A stretch of 64,000 nucleotides of DNA from Caulobacteraceae bacterium UBA3198. Lineage in GTDB: Bacteria; Pseudomonadota; Alphaproteobacteria; Caulobacterales; Caulobacteraceae. This document shows positions 51,530 to 58,727 of this stretch, piece by piece. Both the position numbers and the translations under genes were made by a program. The notes under the pieces were generated by a model. The model was not told the DNA's origin. It did no database searches and worked only from the letters and a program-made list of their open reading frames with translations. How positions within the stretch are numbered: position 1 is the stretch's first letter; the number at the start of each line of letters is the position of its first letter. The stretch covers positions 448,428-512,427 of the forward strand of contig DEWY01000013.1 in the NCBI GenBank assembly GCA_002363865.1, in the 5' to 3' direction.

Positions 51530-52384
51530 ATGGGACATCACATGGCTGCAAAGACACTCGGTCAAAGCGCGTTCAGGGCTGACGCAGCTTTTATGCGCGG
51601 TCTGGGCCGGGCGTTCGCCGGGGCGCTGATCTTCGCGCTTCCCATGCTGATGACGATGGAGATGTGGCGGCTGGGCTTCTACATGCAGCCGCTTCGCCTG
51701 GCGCTGCTGCTGGTCCTGACGGTGCCTGTGCTGGTCGGACTGTCGCGGTTTGGCGGCATGCGCCCCACCGCCCACCTGCGCGATGACCTGGCCGACGCCC
51801 TGGTCGTCATGCTGATCGCGGCCCTGGCGGCGGCCTTCACCCTGTACCTGTTCGGCATCCTCACCCCGGGCATGTCGCCCCGCGAAGTGGTCGGCAAGAT
51901 CGCCCTGCAGACGGTTCCAGGCAGCTTCGGCGCCATGCTGGCCCGCAGTCAGTTGGGAGGCGAGCCCGAGGGCGAGCGGGAGAAGCAGGCGCCCACCTAT
52001 TGGGGCGAACTCTTCCTCATGGGGGCCGGCGCGCTGTTCCTCTCCTTCAACATGGCGCCAACCGAGGAGATGGTCCTGATCGCCTACAAGATGTCGGCCT
52101 GGCAGTCGGTTGGCCTGGCGGTGGTCTCCCTGGGGCTGATGCACGCCTTCGTCTACGCCCTGGACTTTCGTGGGGGCTCGGCGCGGCCGGCGGAGATTCC
52201 GGCCTGGAGTGTGTTCGCCCGCCTGACCCTGGTCGGGTACGCCATCGTGCTCAGCGTCAGTCTGTTCACCCTGTGGGTATTCAGCCGCACCGACGGCGCC
52301 GGCCTGCAGGAGATCATCAGCGCCAGCATTGTGCTTGGCTTCCCTGGGGCCATAGGCGCGGCGTCCGCGAGGCTGCTGCTATGA
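51530..52384 (+). CDS. DUF2391/TIGR02587-family integral membrane protein
   Basis: 284 residues with seven or eight hydrophobic helices. It matches the TIGR02587/DUF2391 putative membrane protein type: MRGLGRAFAGALIFALPML, MTMEMWRLGFYMQPLRL, PREVVGKIALQTVPGSFGA and LFLMGAGALFLSFNMAPTEE (two charged residues within a membrane region). ATG 51530 has GAGG at 7 bp. Its TGA overlaps the next start (ATGA), and the two always seem to occur as a pair in this family. Function unknown. Confidence 0.82.
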   Translation: MGHHMAAKTLGQSAFRADAAFMRGLGRAFAGALIFALPMLMTMEMWRLGFYMQPLRLALLLVLTVPVLVGLSRFGGMRPTAHLRDDLADALVVMLIAALAAAFTLYLFGILTPGMSPREVVGKIALQTVPGSFGAMLARSQLGGEPEGEREKQAPTYWGELFLMGAGALFLSFNMAPTEEMVLIAYKMSAWQSVGLAVVSLGLMHAFVYALDFRGGSARPAEIPAWSVFARLTLVGYAIVLSVSLFTLWVFSRTDGAGLQEIISASIVLGFPGAIGAASARLLL

Positions 52385-52812
52385 GACCATCAGACGCCCA
52401 TGCGCAGGACGCCAGCGGCGGGGCTGAGCCCGCCCTCGAAAGCACCTCGCCCGTGGAGTGGGTCATCGCGGGCCTGAGCGGTCTGCTCCTGGCGGCGACC
52501 CTGTCCTATATGGTGATCTTCGCCTTCAGCGAGCCAAGGACGCCGCCTGCGGTGACGCTATCGGTGGCCACCGTCACGACGACCCCCGGCGGCTATCTCG
52601 TCGTCTTTCGAGCGGACAACGCCGGCGGCGCCGCGGCCGCTGGCGTGCAGGTGAGCGGCGAGCTGCGAGAGGGTGGGACCGTGGTCGAGACCAGCCAGGC
52701 GACCATCGACTACCTGCCCCAACGCTCCGAGCGTCGGGGCGGCCTATTCTTCACCCGCAACCCGGAAGGGCTTGATCTCAATCTTCGCGCCGAGGGCTAT
52801 TCCGAGCCCTAG
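52381..52812 (+). CDS. TIGR02588-family protein, partner of the DUF2391 protein
   Basis: 143 residues with one N-terminal membrane helix (VIAGLSGLLLAATLSYMVIF, ~29-48) and a periplasmic beta-rich domain (VTLSVATVTTTPGGYLVVF; GVQVSGELREGGTVVETSQ; YLPQRSERRGGLFF) that looks like an immunoglobulin-type fold. Translationally coupled to the upstream membrane protein through ATGA. Known only as the conserved companion of TIGR02587 proteins. It stops 3 bp before the end of the convergent vapC. Confidence 0.8.
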   Translation: MRPSDAHAQDASGGAEPALESTSPVEWVIAGLSGLLLAATLSYMVIFAFSEPRTPPAVTLSVATVTTTPGGYLVVFRADNAGGAAAAGVQVSGELREGGTVVETSQATIDYLPQRSERRGGLFFTRNPEGLDLNLRAEGYSEP

Positions 52813-52814
52813 TC

Positions 52815-53201
52815 TCAGTCGGCCGATTGGATAGGACCGGGATAGGCTAGAACCGCACTGTCGGCCGACAGCAGCGTGATGCTCTCCACCACGGCCTGCG
52901 CCACCAGAATCCGATCGAAGGGGTCCTTATGCAGGTCGGGCAGCTGGGCAATGGCTGCAGCATGGGCGCCAGTGATGACCAACTCGAAGTATCCATTTTC
53001 CAGCAGTTCACGACGAAAGACACCGGCGTCGAGCCTGAACTCGGCTCGCCCCAGGGCGCTCTTGATGGCGATTTCCCAGATGCTTGCCGCGCTGAAATAG
53101 AGGCTGTTGGCGGGGTCAGAGATTAAGCCGGCGGCGCGAGGCGATAGCCCATTTCCAGCCGCAGCCCACAACAGCAAATGGGTGTCCAAGAGAAGCTTCA
53201 C
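52815..53201 (-). CDS. VapC-family PIN-domain ribonuclease toxin
   Basis: 128 residues of the PIN fold: MKLLLDTHLLLWAA (Asp6), SAASIWEIAIKSALGR (Glu ~43), HKDPFDRILVAQA (Asp ~92/95) and LLSADSAVLAYPG (Asp ~113), the four acidic residues needed for RNase activity. The product resembles the PIN toxins paired with Phd-type VapB. The ATG overlaps the antitoxin stop (53198-53201). Confidence 0.92.
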   Translation of the reverse strand: MKLLLDTHLLLWAAAGNGLSPRAAGLISDPANSLYFSAASIWEIAIKSALGRAEFRLDAGVFRRELLENGYFELVITGAHAAAIAQLPDLHKDPFDRILVAQAVVESITLLSADSAVLAYPGPIQSAD

Positions 53202-53440
53202 AGAGTTCCCAGGAACATCCCAGCGATCTCGTCGCGGCCTAGATCATTGAAGTCATCTGGCACGGTGATACGGCCAGCCATGAAGCCGATACGCGATTTT
53301 GGCATGTCAGCGGGCTTGATAGCCGTCACTTGAACCAGCGGCTTGCCAGCCTTGGCGATAATGAAAGACTCCCCCTGCACAGCGGCCTCGATGAGTCTGG
53401 ACAAGTGGGTTTTGGCTTCGTGGATATTGACGGTAGGCAC
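53198..53440 (-). CDS. VapB/Phd-type antitoxin
   Basis: 80 residues with the Phd/YefM fold: TVNIHEAKTHLSRLIEAAVQGESF, IIAKAGKPLVQVTAI, and a C-terminal tail (FNDLGRDEIAGMFLG) that would bind VapC. GTG 53440 has GGGAG 6 bp upstream. Overlaps vapC by 4 bp. Two direct repeats upstream probably form its operator. Confidence 0.9.
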   Translation of the reverse strand: MPTVNIHEAKTHLSRLIEAAVQGESFIIAKAGKPLVQVTAIKPADMPKSRIGFMAGRITVPDDFNDLGRDEIAGMFLGTL

Positions 53441-53452
53441 GACTTGCTCCCG

Positions 53453-53473
53453 AACTTAGTCCGCAAACTTAGT
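53453..53473 (-). promoter_or_regulatory. Direct repeats upstream of the vapBC genes
   Basis: AACTTAGT occurs at 53453-53460 and 53466-53473, spaced 13 bp start to start, 13-33 bp before the GTG start. Likely antitoxin binding sites. Confidence 0.55.
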
Positions 53474-53535
53474 TCATATGAGCCGGGGCGGCAAGGATGG
53501 GCGAGCTCCGCAGATCGCCATCAGGTCAGGAAAGG

Positions 53536-55029
53536 CTATTCCGAGCCCTGAGCGGCCTGCAAAATGAAGGCGCGGACGTCGGCGGCGAGGGTTCTGGCGC
53601 TCTCGGCGCCAAGATAGGGCATGTGGCCGGACGGATAGGCCTTCACGGTCACACGATTTTGCGGCAAATCCACCTGGTTCAAGGCGTATTCTGCGCCGCC
53701 CAAGGTGGTCACCAGGTCATAGTGGCCTGCGGCCACGAACAGCTGCAGAGACGGGTTGCGCCGCAGGGCCTGGGCGAGCTCGGCCGCGGCGTCGCGGCCC
53801 CGGGGTCCACCTGGGCCATAGTCCCATTTGGAATTCACCTGGCTAAACGCGATGGGGATGTAGGGCGCGTCCATGCGCACCTTCAACTCACCGTTCAGGT
53901 AGCTGTTCATCGCCCCGACAAAGGCCGGCGTATACTGGCCCATGGCCGGATCATCGGCCACCGGATCAGCGCCAGCGGCCTTCAGCGGCAGGACATAGCG
54001 GCTGTCATAGGCGCCCACCTGCAACCCCCGGTCCCTGAGAAGCTCCCGGGAGAAGGCGCCCAGCCCCAGCCTCAGGCGATTATCCAGCCAGGTCTGGGCC
54101 GGCAAGCCCGTCAGCTCGGCCAGCTGTTCGGCGAGCGCCTGCCGGTCTGCGGCCGGCAGGGCGTTCCCCAGATAGAGGGCGCGCATATAGCTGTCCGCCG
54201 CCAGGGTCCGCGCCGCCTCGACCGCCCCGTCCAGGGTCCGCCCCTTCCGCAGCTCAGGTCGGTGATACCAGGCGGTCGCCGCCATGGCCGGCAGATTGGC
54301 GCCGTAGAGGTGGTCGCCCACCGCCCCGCCCATGGCCGGCCCCAGCACCAATATGCCGTTCAGGGTGATGGCGCCCAGTTCGCCGGAGGCCGAGGTCGGC
54401 CCGCCCATCAATGTGGTGGCCAGGGCCGCAGCCCGGGTCGTCCCATAGCTCTCGCCCATGACGAACTTGGGCGAGGCCCAGCGGTCATTGCGGCTCAGCC
54501 AGTCGGCGATGAACTTGGCCACCGCCAGGGCGTCCTGATTGGTCCCGTAATAGTCCTCTGTCCGCCCGCCTGGCAGCACGCGGCTGAAGCCGGTCCCCGG
54601 TGGGTCGACGAAGACCAGGTCGGCGACGTCTAGCAGGGCATTGGGATTGTCCTTCAGCGGGAAGGGCGGGACGGTGGGCGGATTGACCTCATCGGTGAAG
54701 TCCACCTGCCGGGAGCCAGCCATGCCCAGATGCAGCCAGACCGATGACGAGCCCGGGCCGCCATTGAAGATAAAGAGCACCGGCCGGTCCGGCTTCGCGG
54801 CCCTCGCCACATAGCTGAAGGAGAACAGGCTCGCGGCCGGCGCGCCCTTGGCGTCGCGCAGGATCGTTTCGCCGGCGATGGCCTCATAGCTGACCCTGCG
54901 TCCGCCGAAGACCCCGACATGCTGGGTGACGAAGCTCCTCGGGGCCGGCTCAGCCTGGCTTGGCTGCGGGGCGAGCGCCAGCAGACAGACGGCGAAGGCT
55001 GTGGCCAGCAGGCTTGCGGCGCGCCTCAT
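53536..55029 (-). CDS. S10 serine carboxypeptidase-like protein, second of a tandem pair
   Basis: 497 residues with a signal peptide (1-26, ending SQA). Catalytic serine in FVMGESYGTTRAAA; oxyanion-hole motif FNGGPGSSSVWLHLG is canonical; PGTGFSRVL and the C-terminal AYPSGHMPYLG provide the catalytic His region, with an Asp in AAGHYDLVTTLG. Predicted periplasmic exopeptidase that trims residues from peptide C-termini. The ATG overlaps the stop of the upstream S10 gene (ATGA). Confidence 0.9.
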   Translation of the reverse strand: MRRAASLLATAFAVCLLALAPQPSQAEPAPRSFVTQHVGVFGGRRVSYEAIAGETILRDAKGAPAASLFSFSYVARAAKPDRPVLFIFNGGPGSSSVWLHLGMAGSRQVDFTDEVNPPTVPPFPLKDNPNALLDVADLVFVDPPGTGFSRVLPGGRTEDYYGTNQDALAVAKFIADWLSRNDRWASPKFVMGESYGTTRAAALATTLMGGPTSASGELGAITLNGILVLGPAMGGAVGDHLYGANLPAMAATAWYHRPELRKGRTLDGAVEAARTLAADSYMRALYLGNALPAADRQALAEQLAELTGLPAQTWLDNRLRLGLGAFSRELLRDRGLQVGAYDSRYVLPLKAAGADPVADDPAMGQYTPAFVGAMNSYLNGELKVRMDAPYIPIAFSQVNSKWDYGPGGPRGRDAAAELAQALRRNPSLQLFVAAGHYDLVTTLGGAEYALNQVDLPQNRVTVKAYPSGHMPYLGAESARTLAADVRAFILQAAQGSE

Positions 55030-56522
55030 GGGGCGGCCGTCACAAGCGCGCGGACATCGGCCATGATCTGCGCCAGGCTCGCCGCCACCGAGTAGGCCAT
55101 GTGCCCGCCCTGATAGCTGCGGGCCTGGGCCCTGTCCCTAGGCCAGCCCGACAGCGCCAGGCCATAGTCCATGGCGCCGGTGGTGGTCTGGGTGTCCTGA
55201 TGGCCATTGATCATCAAGACGCGGAAGTCGGGATTGAGGGCGAACACCTCACTCACCGGGCTCATGAACGGATAGTCCGAGAACGGCGAGGCCGGGCCTT
55301 CGGCGTAGCGCCAGCCGGCGGTGACCGGGCTGCGGGTATTATAGGCGCCAAGGTCGCCCACCTTGAGGGTGTCGCGGGCATAGACCTCGAAGGCGGCGAT
55401 CAGGGCCTCAGGCAGGACCCGGGACGGATCGGCCGCCCTTTGGCCCGCGGGCGCCGAGGGACCGGTGTAGCGGGCGTCGGACATGCCTAAGGTCAGGCCC
55501 TGGTCCTTCAGCAGTTCGACCCGGAACCGCTCCTTGGTGATCCGCAGATTGTTCTCGACATAGTAGGCCGCCGGGATGCCGCTATAGGCCTCCACCTTGT
55601 TGGCGACCTCCTGCCGGGTCGCGGCGTCGAGATCGTCCCCCTGGGCGAGCGCGGTCAGGTACTCGGTGCGGGCGAAGGTCCGCATCTCGGCCATCCAGGC
55701 TTCGAAATCCTGGCCCTTCAGGTCGGCCTTGCCGTGCCACCAGGCGGTGGCCGCCAGCGTCGGCAGGGAGACCACATAGCTGATGATGTTCTGCGGTCGC
55801 TGGACGTATTCGACGATGTTCATCGCCTGGCCCATGAACATCGCGCCGCGCAGGTTCTGATCCTGCGGCAGCTTCTGGATCTGGTTGACGGCGACGGCGG
55901 CGCGGATGGTGCCGTAGCTTTCGCCGAACAGGTATTTGGGCGAGGCCTCGCGGCCGTGCGCCTTCGACCAGGCGACGACGAAGTCGGTGAGCTGGCGGGC
56001 GTCGGCCTCCACCGAGAAATAGGTCTGCGGGTCCACCCCATCGGCGAAGCGGCTGAAGCCGGTGCCGGCCGGGTCGAAGAAGACCAGATCAGCCACATCG
56101 AGCACGGTGTAGGGATTGTCGACGATCTGGAAGCTGGCCGGATCGGCGCTGAGATCGTCGGGAACCGCCAGCCGCTTGGGACCAAAGGCGCCCATGTGCA
56201 GATAGGGTGAGGGCGAGATGGGCCCGCCGTTAAAGATGAAGATCACCGGCCGCTCAGGGCCGGCTGCGCGCCCTGTGGCCACATAGGCGGTGGTCACCAG
56301 CCGAACCCCCGGACCACCGTCGGGCCCCGGCAGGTCGATGGCCTCGACGCGGGCCTGATAGGCGACGGGCTTGCCGTTGAAGACGCCCCGATGCGCCGTG
56401 ACGACCGGCGCCTCAAGCGCGACGGGGGTGAGAGGCGCCGGAGCCGGCTGGGCCTGCGCGGCCCCCAGGCTCAGGGCCAGGCAGGCGATGATCTGCGCCA
56501 GTCCGCGTCCAGTGAAGCTCAT
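55026..56522 (-). CDS. S10 serine carboxypeptidase-like protein, first of a tandem pair
   Basis: 498 residues from ATG 56522, which follows GGAGGA at 7 bp (the in-frame start at 56546 is less likely). Signal peptide 1-25. Catalytic Ser in YLFGESYGTIRAAVA, Asp in MINGHQDTQTTTG, His in YQGGHMAYS. The oxyanion motif is altered: FNGGPISPSPYLHMG where its partner and the family have GGPGSSS. Together the pair probably digests imported or cell-wall-derived peptides in the periplasm. Preceded by the promoter with an Lrp-like site. Confidence 0.9.
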   Translation of the reverse strand: MSFTGRGLAQIIACLALSLGAAQAQPAPAPLTPVALEAPVVTAHRGVFNGKPVAYQARVEAIDLPGPDGGPGVRLVTTAYVATGRAAGPERPVIFIFNGGPISPSPYLHMGAFGPKRLAVPDDLSADPASFQIVDNPYTVLDVADLVFFDPAGTGFSRFADGVDPQTYFSVEADARQLTDFVVAWSKAHGREASPKYLFGESYGTIRAAVAVNQIQKLPQDQNLRGAMFMGQAMNIVEYVQRPQNIISYVVSLPTLAATAWWHGKADLKGQDFEAWMAEMRTFARTEYLTALAQGDDLDAATRQEVANKVEAYSGIPAAYYVENNLRITKERFRVELLKDQGLTLGMSDARYTGPSAPAGQRAADPSRVLPEALIAAFEVYARDTLKVGDLGAYNTRSPVTAGWRYAEGPASPFSDYPFMSPVSEVFALNPDFRVLMINGHQDTQTTTGAMDYGLALSGWPRDRAQARSYQGGHMAYSVAASLAQIMADVRALVTAAP

Positions 56523-56570
56523 GCCGCTGATCCTCCGCGTTTCCATGACAGCCTAGCTGCGGGTCTTCGG

Positions 56571-56622
56571 ATTATCTTGCCCTTGTGCCCGCGCGCGCCC
56601 AGGCGCCTTGAATAGGCTATGC
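56571..56622 (-). promoter_or_regulatory. Promoter of the S10 operon with Lrp-like site
   Basis: On the minus strand GCATAGCCTATTC (56610-56622), 33 nt, then GATAAT (56571-56576) within GGGCAAGATAAT. Same order and spacing as the promoter at 50791-50842; no clear minus-35 box. Confidence 0.55.
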
Positions 56623-56630
56623 GGCGCGCT

Positions 56631-57113
56631 TTAGCGGAAGGTGCGGTGTCGCAGGGGGACGGCGGTCGTGGACTTGGACTCAGACAGGGTCACGATGGAG
56701 CGCACATCGACCACGCCAGGCAGCTTCAGGATCGTGGAGAAGATGAAGTCCTGGTACCAGTTCACGTCGGGCGCCAGCACCTTCATCATGCAGTCCATCT
56801 CCCCGAAGACGGCGTAGCATTCCAGGATCTCGGGGATGTCGTGGATGGCTTTGAAGAAGCCTTCGCGCTCCTCGTCGGTCAGGGTGGTCATCTTCACCTG
56901 AGCGAAGACCTGCATCTTGAAGCCCAGCATCTGGCGATCAACGATGGCCACCGTCGCCTTGATGTAGCCTTCGTCCTTCAGGCGCTGAATCCGCCGCCAG
57001 CAGGGGGACTGCGACAGCCCCACGCGCTCGGCCATCTCGGCGGTGGAGAGGGAGGCGTCCTTCTGCATCAGGTCGAGGATCTTGAGGTCGATCGCGTCCA
57101 GAGCTGTCGGCAT
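56631..57113 (-). CDS. Lrp/AsnC-family regulator, copy 2
   Basis: 160 residues, paralogue of the gene at 50853-51335, with the same AsnC helix-turn-helix (STAEMAERVGLSQSPCWRRI) and RAM domain (FKMQVFAQVKMTTLT; GEMDCMMKVLAPDVNWY). The two are near identical through the recognition helix, so they may bind the same sites or form mixed oligomers. It is divergent from an aminotransferase gene and lies just upstream of the S10 operon. Confidence 0.93.
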   Translation of the reverse strand: MPTALDAIDLKILDLMQKDASLSTAEMAERVGLSQSPCWRRIQRLKDEGYIKATVAIVDRQMLGFKMQVFAQVKMTTLTDEEREGFFKAIHDIPEILECYAVFGEMDCMMKVLAPDVNWYQDFIFSTILKLPGVVDVRSIVTLSESKSTTAVPLRHRTFR

Positions 57114-57140
57114 ATCTTATGTCTCCCCCTCCCGCCCCAA

Positions 57141-57153
57141 GCATAGCGGATGC
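57141..57153. promoter_or_regulatory. Lrp-like palindrome before regulator copy 2
   Basis: GCATAGCGGATGC, GCAT-N5-ATGC, 27 bp before the start codon of this Lrp gene and about 120 bp before the divergent aminotransferase. Nearly identical to 51362-51374. Confidence 0.6.
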
Positions 57154-57274
57154 GGAGACAGCCCCTGTCAAGGAACACAAAGGCAAGAAAAACCGAGGCC
57201 CGTAACTAGGATCGGTTCCTGGGCGCCTGTCGCTTCTGGCGGGGCAAGGAGGGGCGGGCCATGGGGAAGAGGCC

Positions 57275-58444
57275 TTGAGTTCAGTGAGTGCGCGTCTGAG
57301 TCCGACACCCAGCAACGGCTTTCGGTCGGGCTTGGACGGCGGCTACACCGCCTGGGTGCGGGAAGTGCTGCGCGCTGTGGCGACCGAGCCCCGGGCGGCC
57401 GTCCTCTTCGACTCCACGATCAAGGAGCCCACCGATCTGCTGGCGGGCGTCGTGCGCGAGGCTTTCCAGGGCGGCGTGACCGACCGGTTCGAGAGCACCT
57501 TCGCCGGCGGAAACCGCCATGTGGCCGCCGCGGTCGCTAGGCGCTACGGGGTCGAGCCCGAGCAGGTGATCGGCGCCACCGGCGCCACCAGCGCCATGGC
57601 GATGGCCATGGCCGCCTTCGTCGCCCCGGGCGACCATGTGGTCGTCGAGGCGCCGGCCTTCGATCTGCTGCCGGCCCTGGCGCAGGCGGCGCAGGCGAAG
57701 ATCACGCCGCTGCCGCGCCGCGCGCCGGATTTCGCCATCGACCTCGAGGAACTGCGAGCCCTGGTTCGTCCCGAGACCCGGCTGATCCTGCTGACCCAGG
57801 TGCACAATCCGTCCGGCGCGATCCTGGACCGTGCGACCCTGCGGGCCATCGCCGACATCGCCGCCCAGGTGGGCGCTCGGGTGCTGATCGATGAGGTCTA
57901 TGCCGACTTCGCCGATGTCGGTTCGGCGGTGGGCGTCTCCGACGTCTTCGTCAGCGCGGGCAGCCTGACCAAGGTTCAGGGACTCTTCGCGCTGAAGTGC
58001 GGCTGGGCGGTCGCGTCCAAGGCCAATATCGCCGCCATACAGGCCGCCAACCCGCAGGGTGATCTCGGGGTCTCCAAGCTTGCCCACGCCATCGGGGCCC
58101 TGGTGCTGGAGGACATGGCGCCCTTCGACGCCCATTGGCGCGGGGTGCTGGCGGCGGCGCGGCCGGTGCTCCTCGGACATGCGGCGCGTATGGCCGCCGA
58201 CGGACTGATCCTTGGCGAGCCGCCAGCCTTTGGCTGCATGTACTTTCCCAAGGTGGTCGGTGTGTCGGACACCTTGGAACTGGCCTCCTGGCTGTGGGCG
58301 GCCGAACAGATTGTCGTCGCGCCTGGAGACTTTTTCGGTCAGCCCGGCCACATCCGCATCGGCTTCGGCGGCGAAGCTGCAGCTCTGGATGAGGGTCTTG
58401 CCCGCTTGCACGCCGCGCTTCTGCGCCGCCGGGGGCAGGCCTGA
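57275..58444 (+). CDS. PLP-dependent aminotransferase (class I/II fold)
   Basis: 389 residues, cytoplasmic. The fold-type I core is plain: ATGATSAMAMAMAAFV (glycine-rich phosphate loop), LLTQVHNPSGAILD, RVLIDEVYADF and PLP-lysine in VSAGSLTKVQGLFALKCGW (~231). Start uncertain: TTG 57275 or GTG 57284, with GAAGAGG a little upstream. Substrate unknown; the divergent Lrp gene suggests an amino-acid signal. It would transaminate amino acids released by the peptidases. Confidence 0.9.
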   Translation: MSSVSARLSPTPSNGFRSGLDGGYTAWVREVLRAVATEPRAAVLFDSTIKEPTDLLAGVVREAFQGGVTDRFESTFAGGNRHVAAAVARRYGVEPEQVIGATGATSAMAMAMAAFVAPGDHVVVEAPAFDLLPALAQAAQAKITPLPRRAPDFAIDLEELRALVRPETRLILLTQVHNPSGAILDRATLRAIADIAAQVGARVLIDEVYADFADVGSAVGVSDVFVSAGSLTKVQGLFALKCGWAVASKANIAAIQAANPQGDLGVSKLAHAIGALVLEDMAPFDAHWRGVLAAARPVLLGHAARMAADGLILGEPPAFGCMYFPKVVGVSDTLELASWLWAAEQIVVAPGDFFGQPGHIRIGFGGEAAALDEGLARLHAALLRRRGQA

Positions 58445-58504
58445 GCATGGACCCGGCCCGCGGCCTCACCCGTAGATGCGACAGTCAGCCTCGGCGCCCG
58501 CGTC

Positions 58505-58517
58505 GCATTGGACATGC
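58505..58517. promoter_or_regulatory. Lrp-like palindrome upstream of the TonB-dependent receptor
   Basis: GCATTGGACATGC, again GCAT-N5-ATGC and extended to CGCAT-N5-ATGCG, 210 bp before the receptor start. A weaker relative GCATAAACGATTT is at 58536-58548. The same regulator may control the receptor. Confidence 0.4.
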
Positions 58518-58727
58518 GATGGGGCTTCGGAGCCTGCATAAACGATTTGCGACATGCCGGTGACGCTCGGCCATTCGAAAAGAAAAACCACGGGTGGCTG
58601 ACTAGTCTGAAATTCACTGCCATCGCGGGCTTCGGACCTGGACGAGCGCACCTGCCCACAGACGGCGGGGCGCGCAGGTGTTGAGGCGCTTGGGACTTGG
58701 GGGCCGCTTCGGCCAATGGGGGATGTT

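Noticed and set aside
57281..58411. 376-codon minus-strand frame
   Set aside because: Antisense shadow of the aminotransferase, which has clear PLP motifs on the plus strand.
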